Origin: Streptomyces albipurpureus
GTDB lineage: Bacteria; Actinomycetota; Actinomycetes; Streptomycetales; Streptomycetaceae
Length of the DNA stretch: 45,360 bases
Assembly (NCBI RefSeq): GCF_023701525.1
Contig: NZ_JAMQAW010000002.1
Span: 398,785 to 444,144 of the forward strand
Direction of reading: 5' to 3'
This document shows positions 31,686-40,739 of this stretch, in pieces. The position numbers were made by a program, and so were the translations under genes. Numbering within the stretch: the first letter of the stretch is position 1; each line of letters opens with the position of its first letter. The notes beneath the pieces are model-generated. The model was given only the letters and a program-made list of their open reading frames with translations, did not search any database and was not told the origin of the DNA.

Positions 31686-32022
31686 CTACGAGGAGGGGGC
31701 CATCGGGAACGTACGGCTAAGGCTGTACGACTGCGGCTGCGGCTGCGGCGCGTACTGCTGAGGCTGCGGACCGTATGTCTGCGGGTCACCGGAGTACGGC
31801 TGCCCCGGTATGTACCCCTGCGGATCACCGGAATACACCTCCCCCGATGCATACCCCCCGCGGGTCACCGGAGTACGGCTGCTCCGGTATGTACCCCTGC
31901 GGGTCCGGAGAGGTGGGGTGGGGCTCTTCCGAGGGGTGCGGCCGTGGATCGGGCGTTGTCGGCCTGCCGTACTGATCGTAGCCATAGGGCCCCGAGGGAT
32001 CAGCGGGCGGCTGACGACGCAT
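31686..32022 (-). pseudogene. Pro/Gly/Tyr-rich repeat protein with a one-base frameshift
   Basis: ATG 32022 (AGGAG upstream) opens MRRQPPADPSGPYGYDQYGRP. A 13-residue repeat follows three times: DPQGYIPEQPYSG, DPRGYASGEVYSG and DPQGYIPGQPYSG. The frame breaks inside the second copy. The span of 337 bases is one too many for an open frame; dropping one base of the six-C run at 31854-31859 restores a 111-aa protein ending SLSRTFPMAPSS. The start overlaps the end of the nucleotidyltransferase gene by 23 bp, so it belongs to that operon. The low-complexity sequence suggests a disordered or surface-exposed tail; function unknown. Confidence 0.7.
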
Positions 32023-33142
32023 GACGTACTCCTGAGGGCAGGGCAGTGCGCGGAGGGCAGAGCGTCGGCGCCGCTGAGGTGCGTACGCTCTCGTCGTCGA
32101 CGGTCGCGCCACAGCCGATGCGCAGCCCGGGAGGCAACTCATTGCCGGAGCCCACTCGGGCGCCGTCGCCGATGACCACCGTGTCCGCGGTTGTTCCCGC
32201 ACCGATCTCAGCGTCCCGGCCGATCACCGAGTGGTAGACCACGGCACCTGCGGAGATCCGCGCACCGGGCAGTACGACCGTGCCCTCGACAACGGCGCCC
32301 GCGGAGATCCGCGCACCCTCGCCGACGACGGTGCCACCGCTCAGAACGGCGTCGGGGTCGACCCGAGCCCCCGGCAGCACAAGGGCGTCACCCGTTGGCC
32401 CGGGCAGGGCAGGGGAGTCGATCCGGCCCCGCACCAGGTCGGCGGAGCCCTTGACGAGCGCGGCCGGGGTACCGAGATCAAGCCAGTATGTGTCGTCCAC
32501 AACACCCCTGACCAGAGCGTTTTCCGCGAGCAGGGTGGGGAAGGTCGCCCGCTCCACGGACACGACACGACCGGCGGGGATGCGGTCGATGACCGAGCGG
32601 GTGAAGACATAGCAGCCGGCGTTGATCTGGTCGGTGACGATCTGCTCCGGGGTCTGCGGCTTCTCCAGGAAGGCCGTCACCCGGCCGTCGGGGTCGGTCG
32701 GCACCAGACCGAAGGCGCGTGGGTCGGATACGCGTGTCAGATGGAGGGTGACGTCGGCGCCGGTGCCGCGGTGGCCCTCACGCAGTGCGGCGATGTCCAC
32801 ACCGGAGAGGATGTCGCCGTTGAAGACCAGCACCGGATCGCCGGGATCGCAGGTCAGATGCTTGGCGGCATTGCGTATCGCGCCCCCGGTGCCCAGCGGC
32901 TCCCGCTCTGTGGCGTACACCAACTCAAGCCCGAAGTCCCAACCGTCGAAGGCCCTCTCGAAGAGTTCCGCGAGATAGGAGGTGGCGAACACGATCCGGG
33001 TGACTCCTGCGGCAGCGGCACGTGCCAACTGATGTGCGAGGAACGGCACGCCGGCCACGGGGAGCAACGGCTTTGGGGTGTGACTGGTCAGCGGCCGAAG
33101 CCGGGTGCCCTGGCCACCGACCAGGAGGATTGCTTCAGACAT
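32000..33142 (-). CDS. Sugar-1-phosphate nucleotidyltransferase with hexapeptide repeats
   Basis: The product is 380 aa. The N-terminal nucleotidyltransferase (1 to about 235) has LLVGGQGTRLRPLTSHTPKPLLPVAGVPF, LGTGGAIRNAA and VLVFNGDIL. The C-terminal left-handed beta-helix (about 250-350) has repeats such as GARISAGAVVEGTVVLPGARISAGAVVYHSVIGRDAEIGAG. This is the mannose-1-phosphate guanylyltransferase / glucose-1-phosphate thymidylyltransferase-like type and supplies activated sugars for cell-wall glycans or glycoproteins. The last 30 or so residues (VRTSAAPTLCPPRTALPSG) depart from the usual ending and overlap the next gene, so the C terminus may be altered. ATG 33142 has only a weak AAGGCG site. 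Confidence 0.88.
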   Translation of the reverse strand: MSEAILLVGGQGTRLRPLTSHTPKPLLPVAGVPFLAHQLARAAAAGVTRIVFATSYLAELFERAFDGWDFGLELVYATEREPLGTGGAIRNAAKHLTCDPGDPVLVFNGDILSGVDIAALREGHRGTGADVTLHLTRVSDPRAFGLVPTDPDGRVTAFLEKPQTPEQIVTDQINAGCYVFTRSVIDRIPAGRVVSVERATFPTLLAENALVRGVVDDTYWLDLGTPAALVKGSADLVRGRIDSPALPGPTGDALVLPGARVDPDAVLSGGTVVGEGARISAGAVVEGTVVLPGARISAGAVVYHSVIGRDAEIGAGTTADTVVIGDGARVGSGNELPPGLRIGCGATVDDESVRTSAAPTLCPPRTALPSGVRHASSAAR

Positions 33143-33157
33143 GGGAGTACGCCTTGG

Positions 33158-33190
33158 GAACGGCAGCAGAACGGCAGCGGAACGGCAGGA
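33158..33190. repeat. Three 11-bp direct repeats upstream of the nucleotidyltransferase
   Basis: GAACGGCAGCA, GAACGGCAGCG and GAACGGCAGGA follow each other at exactly 11 bp, one helical turn, 16-48 bp upstream of the ATG at 33142. Phased direct repeats of this period are typical of sites for OmpR-type winged-helix regulators (PhoP, SARPs). Confidence 0.6.
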
Positions 33191-33694
33191 TGCCCGGCTT
33201 CCACTCAGCGGTGCGCCGCGCGAGTTTCGCGCGGTGACGCGACTGGGTGCGAACCCCGTCGACGACTGTAGGTGCCATGGAAAAGTTCAGCTCCGTGTGA
33301 GTGCGGCGCCGGTGGGCAACAGCCGGCGCGGCAGAGCAGCCACTCCCGCTCCCTCACACCGGAAACCTCACCTTCCGGCGTCTTCCAGAACGGCGTACCT
33401 ACGCGGGCTGGCTCCCAGATCCCTCCCATGCGGTACATACCAGCCAACCATTTTGGCATCTACGCACAGAAGGTATGCACTAGGGGTCAAGCCGTGCTCA
33501 AAAAGTGATCAAACTACGGCATACAGCGGAGCTGCCCACCAAAGCCATCAGAAGTGATCACTTAGGGCGAGCGGCACGTCCTCCACTCGCCTCCTACCGG
33601 CGTTTCCGGCTATAGCACCCTGTAGGGGTACAGCATCCGGTTATATGCTTTTTACCCCATACCCTATTGATCATGGACTGTCGCGCTTGTAATG

Positions 33695-33709
33695 TCTGAC
33701 TTTCCATCA
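33695..33709 (+). promoter_or_regulatory. Shared TCTGAC-N3-CCATCA motif upstream of the adhesin
   Basis: TCTGACTTTCCATCA, an imperfect dyad CTGA-N7-TCAG, lies 157 bp upstream of the adhesin start. Close relatives occur twice upstream of the NlpC-like gene (40555 and 40590) at similar distance. A shared GATCATGGA lies 26 bp upstream (33669-33677). It may be an operator or promoter element common to both surface genes. Confidence 0.5.
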
Positions 33710-33865
33710 GTTGCGGAAGCATGCGTCTTGAGCCAGTCGACCTCCTGTGTCGCCGGCCTCCAGCGCGGCGGAGTGCCGAGCGGCGCCCGGAAGTGGGGCT
33801 GCCACCGGTCGGTCACGGCCCCCCCTTGGCATCGTCTCGTGCGGTGAGTCCTCTAGGGGGAACAG

Positions 33866-36800
33866 GTGTCCCATCGAACTGCCGTCGGGCAGGCGGTGAA
33901 GCGTCCTCGGGTCGCGCTGGCCTTCGCCGCTGTCTTCGCGGTGTTGGCGGGGCTGCTCGCGCCGCTGTTCGCGCCCGCGACCTCAGCGCAGGCCGCCGGT
34001 ACGGCGGTTCTCGATGTCTCCATCGAAGCAGTCGACTCGGCCACATCGGCACCGCAGTCCGACGCTTCGTTCGGCGCGCACCGCGACTCGGTGGCGTACA
34101 AGGTGGCGTACTCCTGTGCGGCCGCTGACTGCGCGGACACCACGGTGCGGTTGTCGCCGTCGCAGCGGGACCCGTACGGGTTGTCGACCGAACCGATGCT
34201 GAGTTATGGGAACTGGACTCCTCCGGCCGGGCTGCCGGGCGCGTCGATCGATGGCACGGACGTGACGGGCAAGACCGTCAGGCTGGGTGAGCTGTCCGCC
34301 GGCCGGTCGGGAACGTTCCTGGTCGTCTACGACATCTTCGCGGAGGGCACCTACACAACGCCTCGGCCGGCCCAGTACTACCCGTCCGGATTCAAGATCC
34401 AGATGTCGGCGACGATCAGTGCGTCCAGCGCGGTCGGTCCGGCGAAGGCCGATGCCCAGCCGGTGACCTGGACGAACACCGTCCCGAACCCGGGGGTGAA
34501 CCAGTCGAGTCCTGGGTCGGTCAAGGCCGGGGCCAGGGTGACCTGGAACGTTCAGATGAGCTCGGGTTCGTTCGCGCGCCTCGCCGCTTCCCGCATCACG
34601 GGGACATCGCAGTGGGTCGCCGCCGGGAGCTACACGGTGGTCGAGAAGCTGGACCCGCGAGCCGTGTACGTGGCGAGCACCGGCGGCGGTGTGTACGACA
34701 GCGCGGCCCACACCATCACCTGGTCGCTCGGTACGAAGGACGCGCCCGACGCGCTGGCCGCGGGTGGCTGGGGCTGGTCCAGCAGTGCGGGTGGCTGGAC
34801 CGCTCGCGGGCCGTACTACACCCGCACCGTGACGGTGAACTATCCAGCGAGCAAGTTCACCTCCGATCCCGGTGGCTGCGATTTCGAGGAAACCGTGACG
34901 CACCAGGTCAACGCGTCCGTCACCTACCTCGACCCGGATCGCACCACGAAGACGGCGTCGCAGGAGATGTCTCACCCGGTCTCCTGCTACGCCCCGTTCC
35001 CCCGGGCGGACCTGGCGAAGGACAGCACCAACAACGCCTCCAGCGGGGGCACCAGGTTGGTGAACGTTCCGCCGGATGTGACCGGGCTGACCTGCCCGGC
35101 CAGCGGCCGTGACGACTGGACCCGTCTGTGCACCCCGGGTGCGGCCCTCGCTCCGTTCGCCGACAACACCTACAACTGGACCGTAACGGCCCGCAACCAG
35201 TCGAACCTCCCCGGCGTCGCGGTCATCGAGGACGACGCACTCGACCAGGCCGACGCACGCGCCAACAGGATCACCACGTCGAGCACCACCCCCGCCGCCA
35301 CGATCGCGTGGACGCTGAACAACGGCACGACCGGAACCTCGAACGGGTCGGTCACCGCCCCCGCCGGTACCTGGTTCACCAAGGCGAAGATCACCAGCGG
35401 CACCCTCGCGCCACCGCACAGCCGCCCGGCCGACACCGGATCGACCCCCTTCTACGCGTATTTCCACTACACCGTTTCGTCGAGTGCCCCGGTTGGCGGG
35501 AAGCGCACCAACACAGCGACGGCAACGATGTCATGGCCGGACAGCAGCCTCACCGCGATGGGCCTCGGCCCAGTCTCCCGAACCATCCAGTTCCGTGAGA
35601 CACCCAGGCGAAGCCCGGACTTCACCGCTGACTTCCCCTCGCCGGCAGTTGTCGAGGGCGGTGGGAACGCAGTGCCGGGCAAGGACGTGACCTTCGGAGT
35701 GCGCGGTAGGACGGCGAACATCCCGGGCGAGGTGAACATCACTCCGCAGTATGTGTTCATCGCGCCGGTGGGATGGACGATCAAACCCGACTCCGCCTCG
35801 TTCGCGGAGGGCACCGTCCCGGACGGTGTGACGTTCGACCACACGACGAAGACCGTGGGTGGTTCCTCGCGTGAGGTGGTCGTGGCCACCTGGCCCAACG
35901 ATGTCTCGTTCGGTGAGAACGGCAACTGGCCGAACCTGGCCGTGGTGGCGCGGCCAGGCTATTCGGTGGCGGCCGGGACTCGCAGCGTTGCACACACCTG
36001 GATGGGAGACTCCCGGCACACCTGGACAGACGTCGAGGCCGCCTATGGGAGCGCGGTGCAGGACGCGCCGGATGTCGACGGTGACGGTGCTACGGCGGAG
36101 TGGTTCGCGAGTGCGTCGCAGACGGTGAACGTCTCGGCCGCGGACGGCCTGAGTGCGCTGAAGGAGATATGCCGGCCGACGGCTGGCGCACCGGACGGGT
36201 GCGTATGGGTGTCGAATCCGGATGTGGCGGTCCCGGTGTCGCCCACGGCGAGTGACCTCCGGTACCGGGTGACACTGGAGAACACCGGAAACACCACGCT
36301 CAGCGGAGTGGTCGCCTATGACGTGCTGCCGTATGCCGGCGACAAGGGCACCAGCTCCGGAACCGCCTCCACACCTCGTGGGAGCACCTTCAGCCAGACT
36401 CTGGGCAGTGTGTCCGGCATCTCGCCGAACCTCACACTCGCCTACTCCGCCTCCACCAACCCCCAACGCGACGAGGTCTACCCCGCCGCACCGGGCGCGG
36501 TCGACGACTGGGGGCCGGTCGCGTCGGGAAGGAACGCGATCCGCGCGACCGTACCGGGCGACCTCGCCCCGGGTGGGACCGCCGCCTTCAGTTTCACCGC
36601 GGCTGTGGCCTCGGGTGCGGCCGCGGATGCGGTCGCCTGCAACTCGGTGGCCCTGGACAGTGCCCAGACGCTGCCCGCGGAGCCGCGCCCGGTGTGCGCG
36701 ACCACCCAGGAGGCCGATCTGCTGGTGTCGGTACCGGATCGTCTGCCGCTCCAGGTCGGCCGTCCCGGGGTGCTGCCCTTCACCGTGACCAACGGCGGTG

Positions 36801-39640
36801 GATCGCGTCAGACCCCGGCGAGGGTCGCGGTCAGTGTGCCGGCCGGCCTCACGGTGACCGACCTGGAACCCAACGGCTGGGACTGCACCGCCGATCCCGC
36901 CACCAGCCCGCTCAACGGACCGGTAACGCTGACCTGCGCCCCGGTGGACGGGGCTGGACCAGGCACCCTGCGCAAGGGGGTTCCGGTCGCTCTCCACGTC
37001 CCCGTGGTGCCCGCAGCAGCGGGCCGGATCTGTGTACCGGCTGCTGTCACCGGGCCGATGTACGACCCGGAACCCGCCAACAACGAGACCACCGGGTGTC
37101 TTCAGTCCAAGGTCGCCACGCCCGGCCTCTCACTGGCGAAGACCGATGGGCGCACCGCGGTCTCCGCAGGTGAGGAGTACACCTACACCCTCACGGCGGC
37201 GAGTCTGCTGCCGGCCGAGAAGATCACCGGGGCGATGGTGACGGACACCCTCCCGGCCGGCCTGGCATTCGTTTCCGCGACGGACGGCGGCAGGGTCAGC
37301 GACCAGGGCGCGGCGGACGCGTACGGCCAACGGCCCGGCGGAACCGTGACTTGGCAGCTCCCGGACCTCGCCCCCGCGGCTGCTGTCTCACCGGACGGAG
37401 ACAAGCCCGACGGTGGTACCGGCGCCACCGCGGCCGTAGAGGTCACGGTCCGCGTCCTGGCGGGCGCGACAGGTGCCGTCGTGAACACCGCCCGGGTGGC
37501 CGCGCCCGACCCTGCCGATGAGGACGCGCAACTCAGCGCCACCGCCGTGGACACCGACGAGTTGCGGATGCTCGCCCTCACCAAGACCTCGGATATCACC
37601 GCGGCCGGTGTGAGCGCCGGGGACACCGTGATCTACACGGTGACCGCGAAGAACACCGGAGGCGCCGACTACACCGAAACGACTCCGGCGGTGGTGACCG
37701 ACGACCTGGCGGGCGTACTCGACGACGCGGCCTATACGGCCGGGTCCGGGTCCGCCACCGGCAGCGACGGCTTTATGGAACCGATCGCAGACCCGGACAG
37801 CGGCATCCTGAGCTGGTCCGGACCGCTGAGGGCGGGGGCCAGCGTCACACTGACCTATCGGGTCACCGTCGGCGGCGACGGGGACCGAACCCTGGACAAC
37901 GCCGCCTTCGGAGGCTTGGCCGGGTCCGTGTGCAACAGCACGACAGGCCGGGACGCAACCGGTGTGCCGTGTGCCGCCACCAGCGACGGCTTCGCCCCGA
38001 CCCTGACCAAGACGGTCGACTCGACCACCCAGAACGACAACGGCACCTGGACCGCGGTCTATGGAATCGGCGTCACCAACCCGAACCCTGAACGGCCGGT
38101 CAGCTACGACCTGGCCGACGATCTCCGATTCGGCGCCGGAATCGACATCGCCGCAGCAGAAGTCACCAGCACACCGAGCGGTGTCACCGCGCAGCAGAGC
38201 TGGAGCGGTTCCGGCGCGGTTGCCGCCGATGTCGAACTGCCGGGCGGAACCACTCACCGGTGGACTCTCACGGTGACAGCGGACGCCCATGGCCTCGCGG
38301 GGACCGCCGCCGGAATCTGTGTGGGCGGTGCCGACAGCGGGTTCGCCAACCAGGCCACCATCACCCTCGCGGACTCAACCACCCGCACCGCCGACGTCTG
38401 CGCCCAGCCGGTCAAACCGTCCCTGGCGAAGACCATGGACGGCAAACCCACGCGCAACGAGGACGGAAGCTGGAGCATCCCCTATCGGATCACGGTGACC
38501 AACCCCCATACCGCGCCCGCCACCGGGCTGAGCTACCGGCTCGATGACCGGCTGGCCTTCCCGAAGGGAGTCAAGGTCCTGGCGGTGACCGCCGACACCG
38601 GCGAGGCACCGGTGAACCCGGGGTTCACCGCGGGCCTCGGCACCATCAGGGGAGCCGCTGTCACACCGGACAGCGCGCTGCTGACCGGCGCGGACCGCGT
38701 TCCCGCCGCCACCGCGGCGGGCCCGGGGACCCGTGACTACCGGGTCACGGTGACGGCGCGCGCGAGGGCGATCGATGTGCTCACGGAGGAGGTCCGGTGC
38801 GGGTACCCGGCGGGACGCGGCTACGGAAGCGCCGTCGAGCTGTCCGCGACGGACACGGTGATCGCAACGGCCAGCGCTTGCACCGATATCACCGTCCCCA
38901 AACTCCACTTCACCAAGGATGCCGACACCAGGGGGCCTGTCCATCCCGGTGACACCATCACCTACACGATCACGGCCAGAAACGTCGGTGACGCCGACTT
39001 CGTCGCGGGCGACCCGGCCACGGTCTCCGACGATATGACCGGAGTCCTCAGACACGCCGGCTTCAGCAAGGAGGCGAAGGCGAGCGCTGGCACGGTCGTC
39101 GTCGGCGAGACCCGACTCCTGTGGTCCGCGCCCATAAGGTCGGGCGAAGCGGAGACCCTCACCTACTCGGTCACGGTCAACAAGACCGCCGCGAAGGGCG
39201 CGGAGATCGTCAACAGCCTCTCCGCGATCGGCATCGAACCAGCCCCCGGACCAGGGACCGAACCAGGCGCCGGACCAAGCACCGGACCAAGCAGAGGAAC
39301 AGGCACCGGACCGGGCACAGCAACGAGCGGAAGCCCCGGCACACACCCCGGCTCCATGCCGAGTTCGGGTTCAGGCGGTAGCCAGAGCGGGGGCCCTGGC
39401 ACCGGACCGGGTGCGCGGCCGGGTGAGCAACCCGAGGCATGTCCGGCGAAACCGTCCGACCTGCCGGGGGGAGCTTGCGTGGTGACGACGAGCGTCACAC
39501 CGAAACCCGACTCCTGGCTGGCCAACACCGGAACGAAGATCACTTCCATCGCGGCACTCGGTCTTCTCGCGCTCGTCACCGGCGCGGCGACGGTCCTCAG
39601 CGTCAGACGGCGACGAGTACTCCGCGCCTCATCCTGGTGA
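33866..39640 (+). CDS. Large cell-wall-anchored surface protein with LAXTG sortase signal and repeated beta-sandwich domains
   Basis: The product is 1924 aa from GTG 33866 (AGGGGG upstream). The signal peptide covers about 1-43 (FAAVFAVLAGLLAPLFAPA, cleavage near SAQA-AG). Residues 45-1080 are extended Thr/Ser/Val-rich adhesin-like domains. From about 1085 come five DUF11/DUF7507-like repeats opened by LAKTDG, LTKTSD, LTKTVD, LAKTMD and FTKDAD; these often form Lys-Asn/Asp isopeptide-stabilised sandwiches. A Gly-Pro-Ser-Thr spacer covers about 1787-1860. The C terminus is LANTG (1885-1889), a hydrophobic helix and RRRR, the class E sortase signal of Streptomyces. It is expected to be linked to peptidoglycan and act in adhesion or aerial-surface structure. 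No sortase gene is in the window. Confidence 0.92.
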   Translation: MSHRTAVGQAVKRPRVALAFAAVFAVLAGLLAPLFAPATSAQAAGTAVLDVSIEAVDSATSAPQSDASFGAHRDSVAYKVAYSCAAADCADTTVRLSPSQRDPYGLSTEPMLSYGNWTPPAGLPGASIDGTDVTGKTVRLGELSAGRSGTFLVVYDIFAEGTYTTPRPAQYYPSGFKIQMSATISASSAVGPAKADAQPVTWTNTVPNPGVNQSSPGSVKAGARVTWNVQMSSGSFARLAASRITGTSQWVAAGSYTVVEKLDPRAVYVASTGGGVYDSAAHTITWSLGTKDAPDALAAGGWGWSSSAGGWTARGPYYTRTVTVNYPASKFTSDPGGCDFEETVTHQVNASVTYLDPDRTTKTASQEMSHPVSCYAPFPRADLAKDSTNNASSGGTRLVNVPPDVTGLTCPASGRDDWTRLCTPGAALAPFADNTYNWTVTARNQSNLPGVAVIEDDALDQADARANRITTSSTTPAATIAWTLNNGTTGTSNGSVTAPAGTWFTKAKITSGTLAPPHSRPADTGSTPFYAYFHYTVSSSAPVGGKRTNTATATMSWPDSSLTAMGLGPVSRTIQFRETPRRSPDFTADFPSPAVVEGGGNAVPGKDVTFGVRGRTANIPGEVNITPQYVFIAPVGWTIKPDSASFAEGTVPDGVTFDHTTKTVGGSSREVVVATWPNDVSFGENGNWPNLAVVARPGYSVAAGTRSVAHTWMGDSRHTWTDVEAAYGSAVQDAPDVDGDGATAEWFASASQTVNVSAADGLSALKEICRPTAGAPDGCVWVSNPDVAVPVSPTASDLRYRVTLENTGNTTLSGVVAYDVLPYAGDKGTSSGTASTPRGSTFSQTLGSVSGISPNLTLAYSASTNPQRDEVYPAAPGAVDDWGPVASGRNAIRATVPGDLAPGGTAAFSFTAAVASGAAADAVACNSVALDSAQTLPAEPRPVCATTQEADLLVSVPDRLPLQVGRPGVLPFTVTNGGGSRQTPARVAVSVPAGLTVTDLEPNGWDCTADPATSPLNGPVTLTCAPVDGAGPGTLRKGVPVALHVPVVPAAAGRICVPAAVTGPMYDPEPANNETTGCLQSKVATPGLSLAKTDGRTAVSAGEEYTYTLTAASLLPAEKITGAMVTDTLPAGLAFVSATDGGRVSDQGAADAYGQRPGGTVTWQLPDLAPAAAVSPDGDKPDGGTGATAAVEVTVRVLAGATGAVVNTARVAAPDPADEDAQLSATAVDTDELRMLALTKTSDITAAGVSAGDTVIYTVTAKNTGGADYTETTPAVVTDDLAGVLDDAAYTAGSGSATGSDGFMEPIADPDSGILSWSGPLRAGASVTLTYRVTVGGDGDRTLDNAAFGGLAGSVCNSTTGRDATGVPCAATSDGFAPTLTKTVDSTTQNDNGTWTAVYGIGVTNPNPERPVSYDLADDLRFGAGIDIAAAEVTSTPSGVTAQQSWSGSGAVAADVELPGGTTHRWTLTVTADAHGLAGTAAGICVGGADSGFANQATITLADSTTRTADVCAQPVKPSLAKTMDGKPTRNEDGSWSIPYRITVTNPHTAPATGLSYRLDDRLAFPKGVKVLAVTADTGEAPVNPGFTAGLGTIRGAAVTPDSALLTGADRVPAATAAGPGTRDYRVTVTARARAIDVLTEEVRCGYPAGRGYGSAVELSATDTVIATASACTDITVPKLHFTKDADTRGPVHPGDTITYTITARNVGDADFVAGDPATVSDDMTGVLRHAGFSKEAKASAGTVVVGETRLLWSAPIRSGEAETLTYSVTVNKTAAKGAEIVNSLSAIGIEPAPGPGTEPGAGPSTGPSRGTGTGPGTATSGSPGTHPGSMPSSGSGGSQSGGPGTGPGARPGEQPEACPAKPSDLPGGACVVTTSVTPKPDSWLANTGTKITSIAALGLLALVTGAATVLSVRRRRVLRASSW

Positions 39641-39688
39641 ATCGTCCGGTGCGGTAGCCGAGGGAGGGAGGTCTCGGCGGGTAGTAGA

Positions 39689-39738
39689 GGGTGTCCGGCG
39701 TCGAGCCACCGTGGCCGGGCCGGACACCCCGGTGTCCG
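39689..39738 (+). terminator. Terminator hairpins after the adhesin
   Basis: GGGTGTCCGGC (39689-39699) pairs with GCCGGACACCC (39719-39729), an 11-bp stem. The 3' arm can instead pair with the following GGTGTCC (39732-39738), as GGACACC-CC-GGTGTCC. The structure lies 49 bp past the adhesin stop. Confidence 0.65.
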
Positions 39739-40554
39739 AAGGCAGCATCCTGGAGCGGTGGTTGTGCCGTCCTGACGACCGACACCGACCGGGGCGGCGT
39801 CCGGAAGGCCGGCGCCCCGGCTCGGGATGGGTCACCTGCCGATCCGGCTCCGCTCTACCGACCCCCGGTGGCGCTGTTGCGGCACAGGCCCGATGACTGA
39901 GCCCGCTGACCGGGCCCGAGGTCCAGGCCCCGATGGAACCGAGCAGCGAACTGCCGTAGTCGAGCGGTCCGGCCGTGGGTGGGGCGCCGGGCGCGACCTC
40001 GTCATGCTCGGCGCTCGCACACGCCTGCCGCCGCCGTGCTCGGTTGTGCGGCGGGACATCACATGACACGGCGGCAGGGGCCGGTCAGGCGCATCGCTCA
40101 CCACCCCATCGACGATCGCCGGGAACACCGCACTCGATCTGTCGCGTTCGAGTGGGGCCCATGCCACGGGCTCACGCTCCGCTGGGGCGCATCGGGTCGG
40201 TGCCGCGCATCTGACGGACCCGCAGTTCCACCTCCGGTGGGCGAGGGATTCAGCTCATGCGGAGGCCGGTCCCAGAGCAGGGGGGTGCCCCGGGACCGGC
40301 ATTGCCGGGCCACGTGTCCGGACGGGGGGGTCCGGTCCCCAAGAGGGAGCGCGCCCGGCTCCGGACGGGGGCGTCCGGGACCAGTGGGTAGCGGCACACG
40401 ACAGGCCCAGAACGCGGGAAGTCCTGAAATGACCGTGTTGCACCGCCACTTGCGTAACCACTTGATCATAGATGTCCCTTCTGGTTCAACCCTGCCCAGT
40501 AGTGACCTTTGCCCCTTACGTGATTCGCTATCCCGATCATGGAGCTAAGCGGAA

Positions 40555-40604
40555 TCTGACGTACCATCATGGTGCTGAAGTCTTGCATGTCCGACTGTGC
40601 ATCA
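40555..40604 (+). promoter_or_regulatory. Two copies of the TC(T/C)GAC-N3-(C/G)CATCA motif
   Basis: TCTGACGTACCATCA (40555-40569) and TCCGACTGTGCATCA (40590-40604) are 35 bp apart and match the motif upstream of the adhesin. GATCATGGA (40535-40543) again lies just upstream. They end 171 and 136 bp before the proposed TTG start at 40740, similar to the 157 bp seen for the adhesin. Confidence 0.5.
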
Positions 40605-40739
40605 ATTTAGATGTCCAATGTGCGATATGTACGTATAGCTAAGAATCTGACGCCCCCGCAGACCCGCTTGCGGACGGTTGAAGAACCAACGCCTGCGCAG
40701 TTGCGCGGCGAGGTCAATCCGGTGTGTGAGGGGAATCGA

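Larger units (their letters stand above)
33143..33865. other. Long regulatory gap between nucleotidyltransferase and adhesin
   Basis: No gene was seen in 720 bp. The stretch 33430-33720 is much AT-richer than the rest of the window. It contains a hairpin CCGCGCGA-GTT-TCGCGCGG (33216-33234), a palindrome AAGTGATCACTT (33552-33563) with a related AAGTGATCA about 50 bp upstream (about 33503), CTGTA-GGGG-TACAG (33620-33633), and a TTATAT -10-like box near 33641. It also holds the CTGAC-N5-ATCAG motif. It is the divergent promoter region of both flanking genes. Confidence 0.5.
39641..40739. other. 1.1-kb gap after the adhesin, hairpin-rich then AT-richer
   Basis: The left part carries the adhesin terminator. 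The middle (40260-40385) is dense in GC hairpins and reused words: GCCGGTCCC/GGGACCGGC (40265-40300) and TCCGGACGGGGG near 40317 and 40360. The right part (40430-40700) is AT-richer and holds the motif copies at 40555 and 40590. A related pair ATGTCC...GTGC recurs at 40588 and 40611. A frame opening at ATG 40611 is in phase with the NlpC-like gene but is probably untranslated. No other gene was recognised. Confidence 0.45.

Noticed and set aside
33983..37000. Two minus-strand frames of about 490 codons opposite the adhesin
   Set aside because: Both are Arg/Gly-rich complements of the adhesin, without starts, signals or domains.
40611..40739. ATG 40611 as start of the NlpC-like protein
   Set aside because: It lacks a ribosome site and lies directly after the regulatory motif copies. 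TTG 40740 has GAGGGG at six bases and gives a more typical N terminus.
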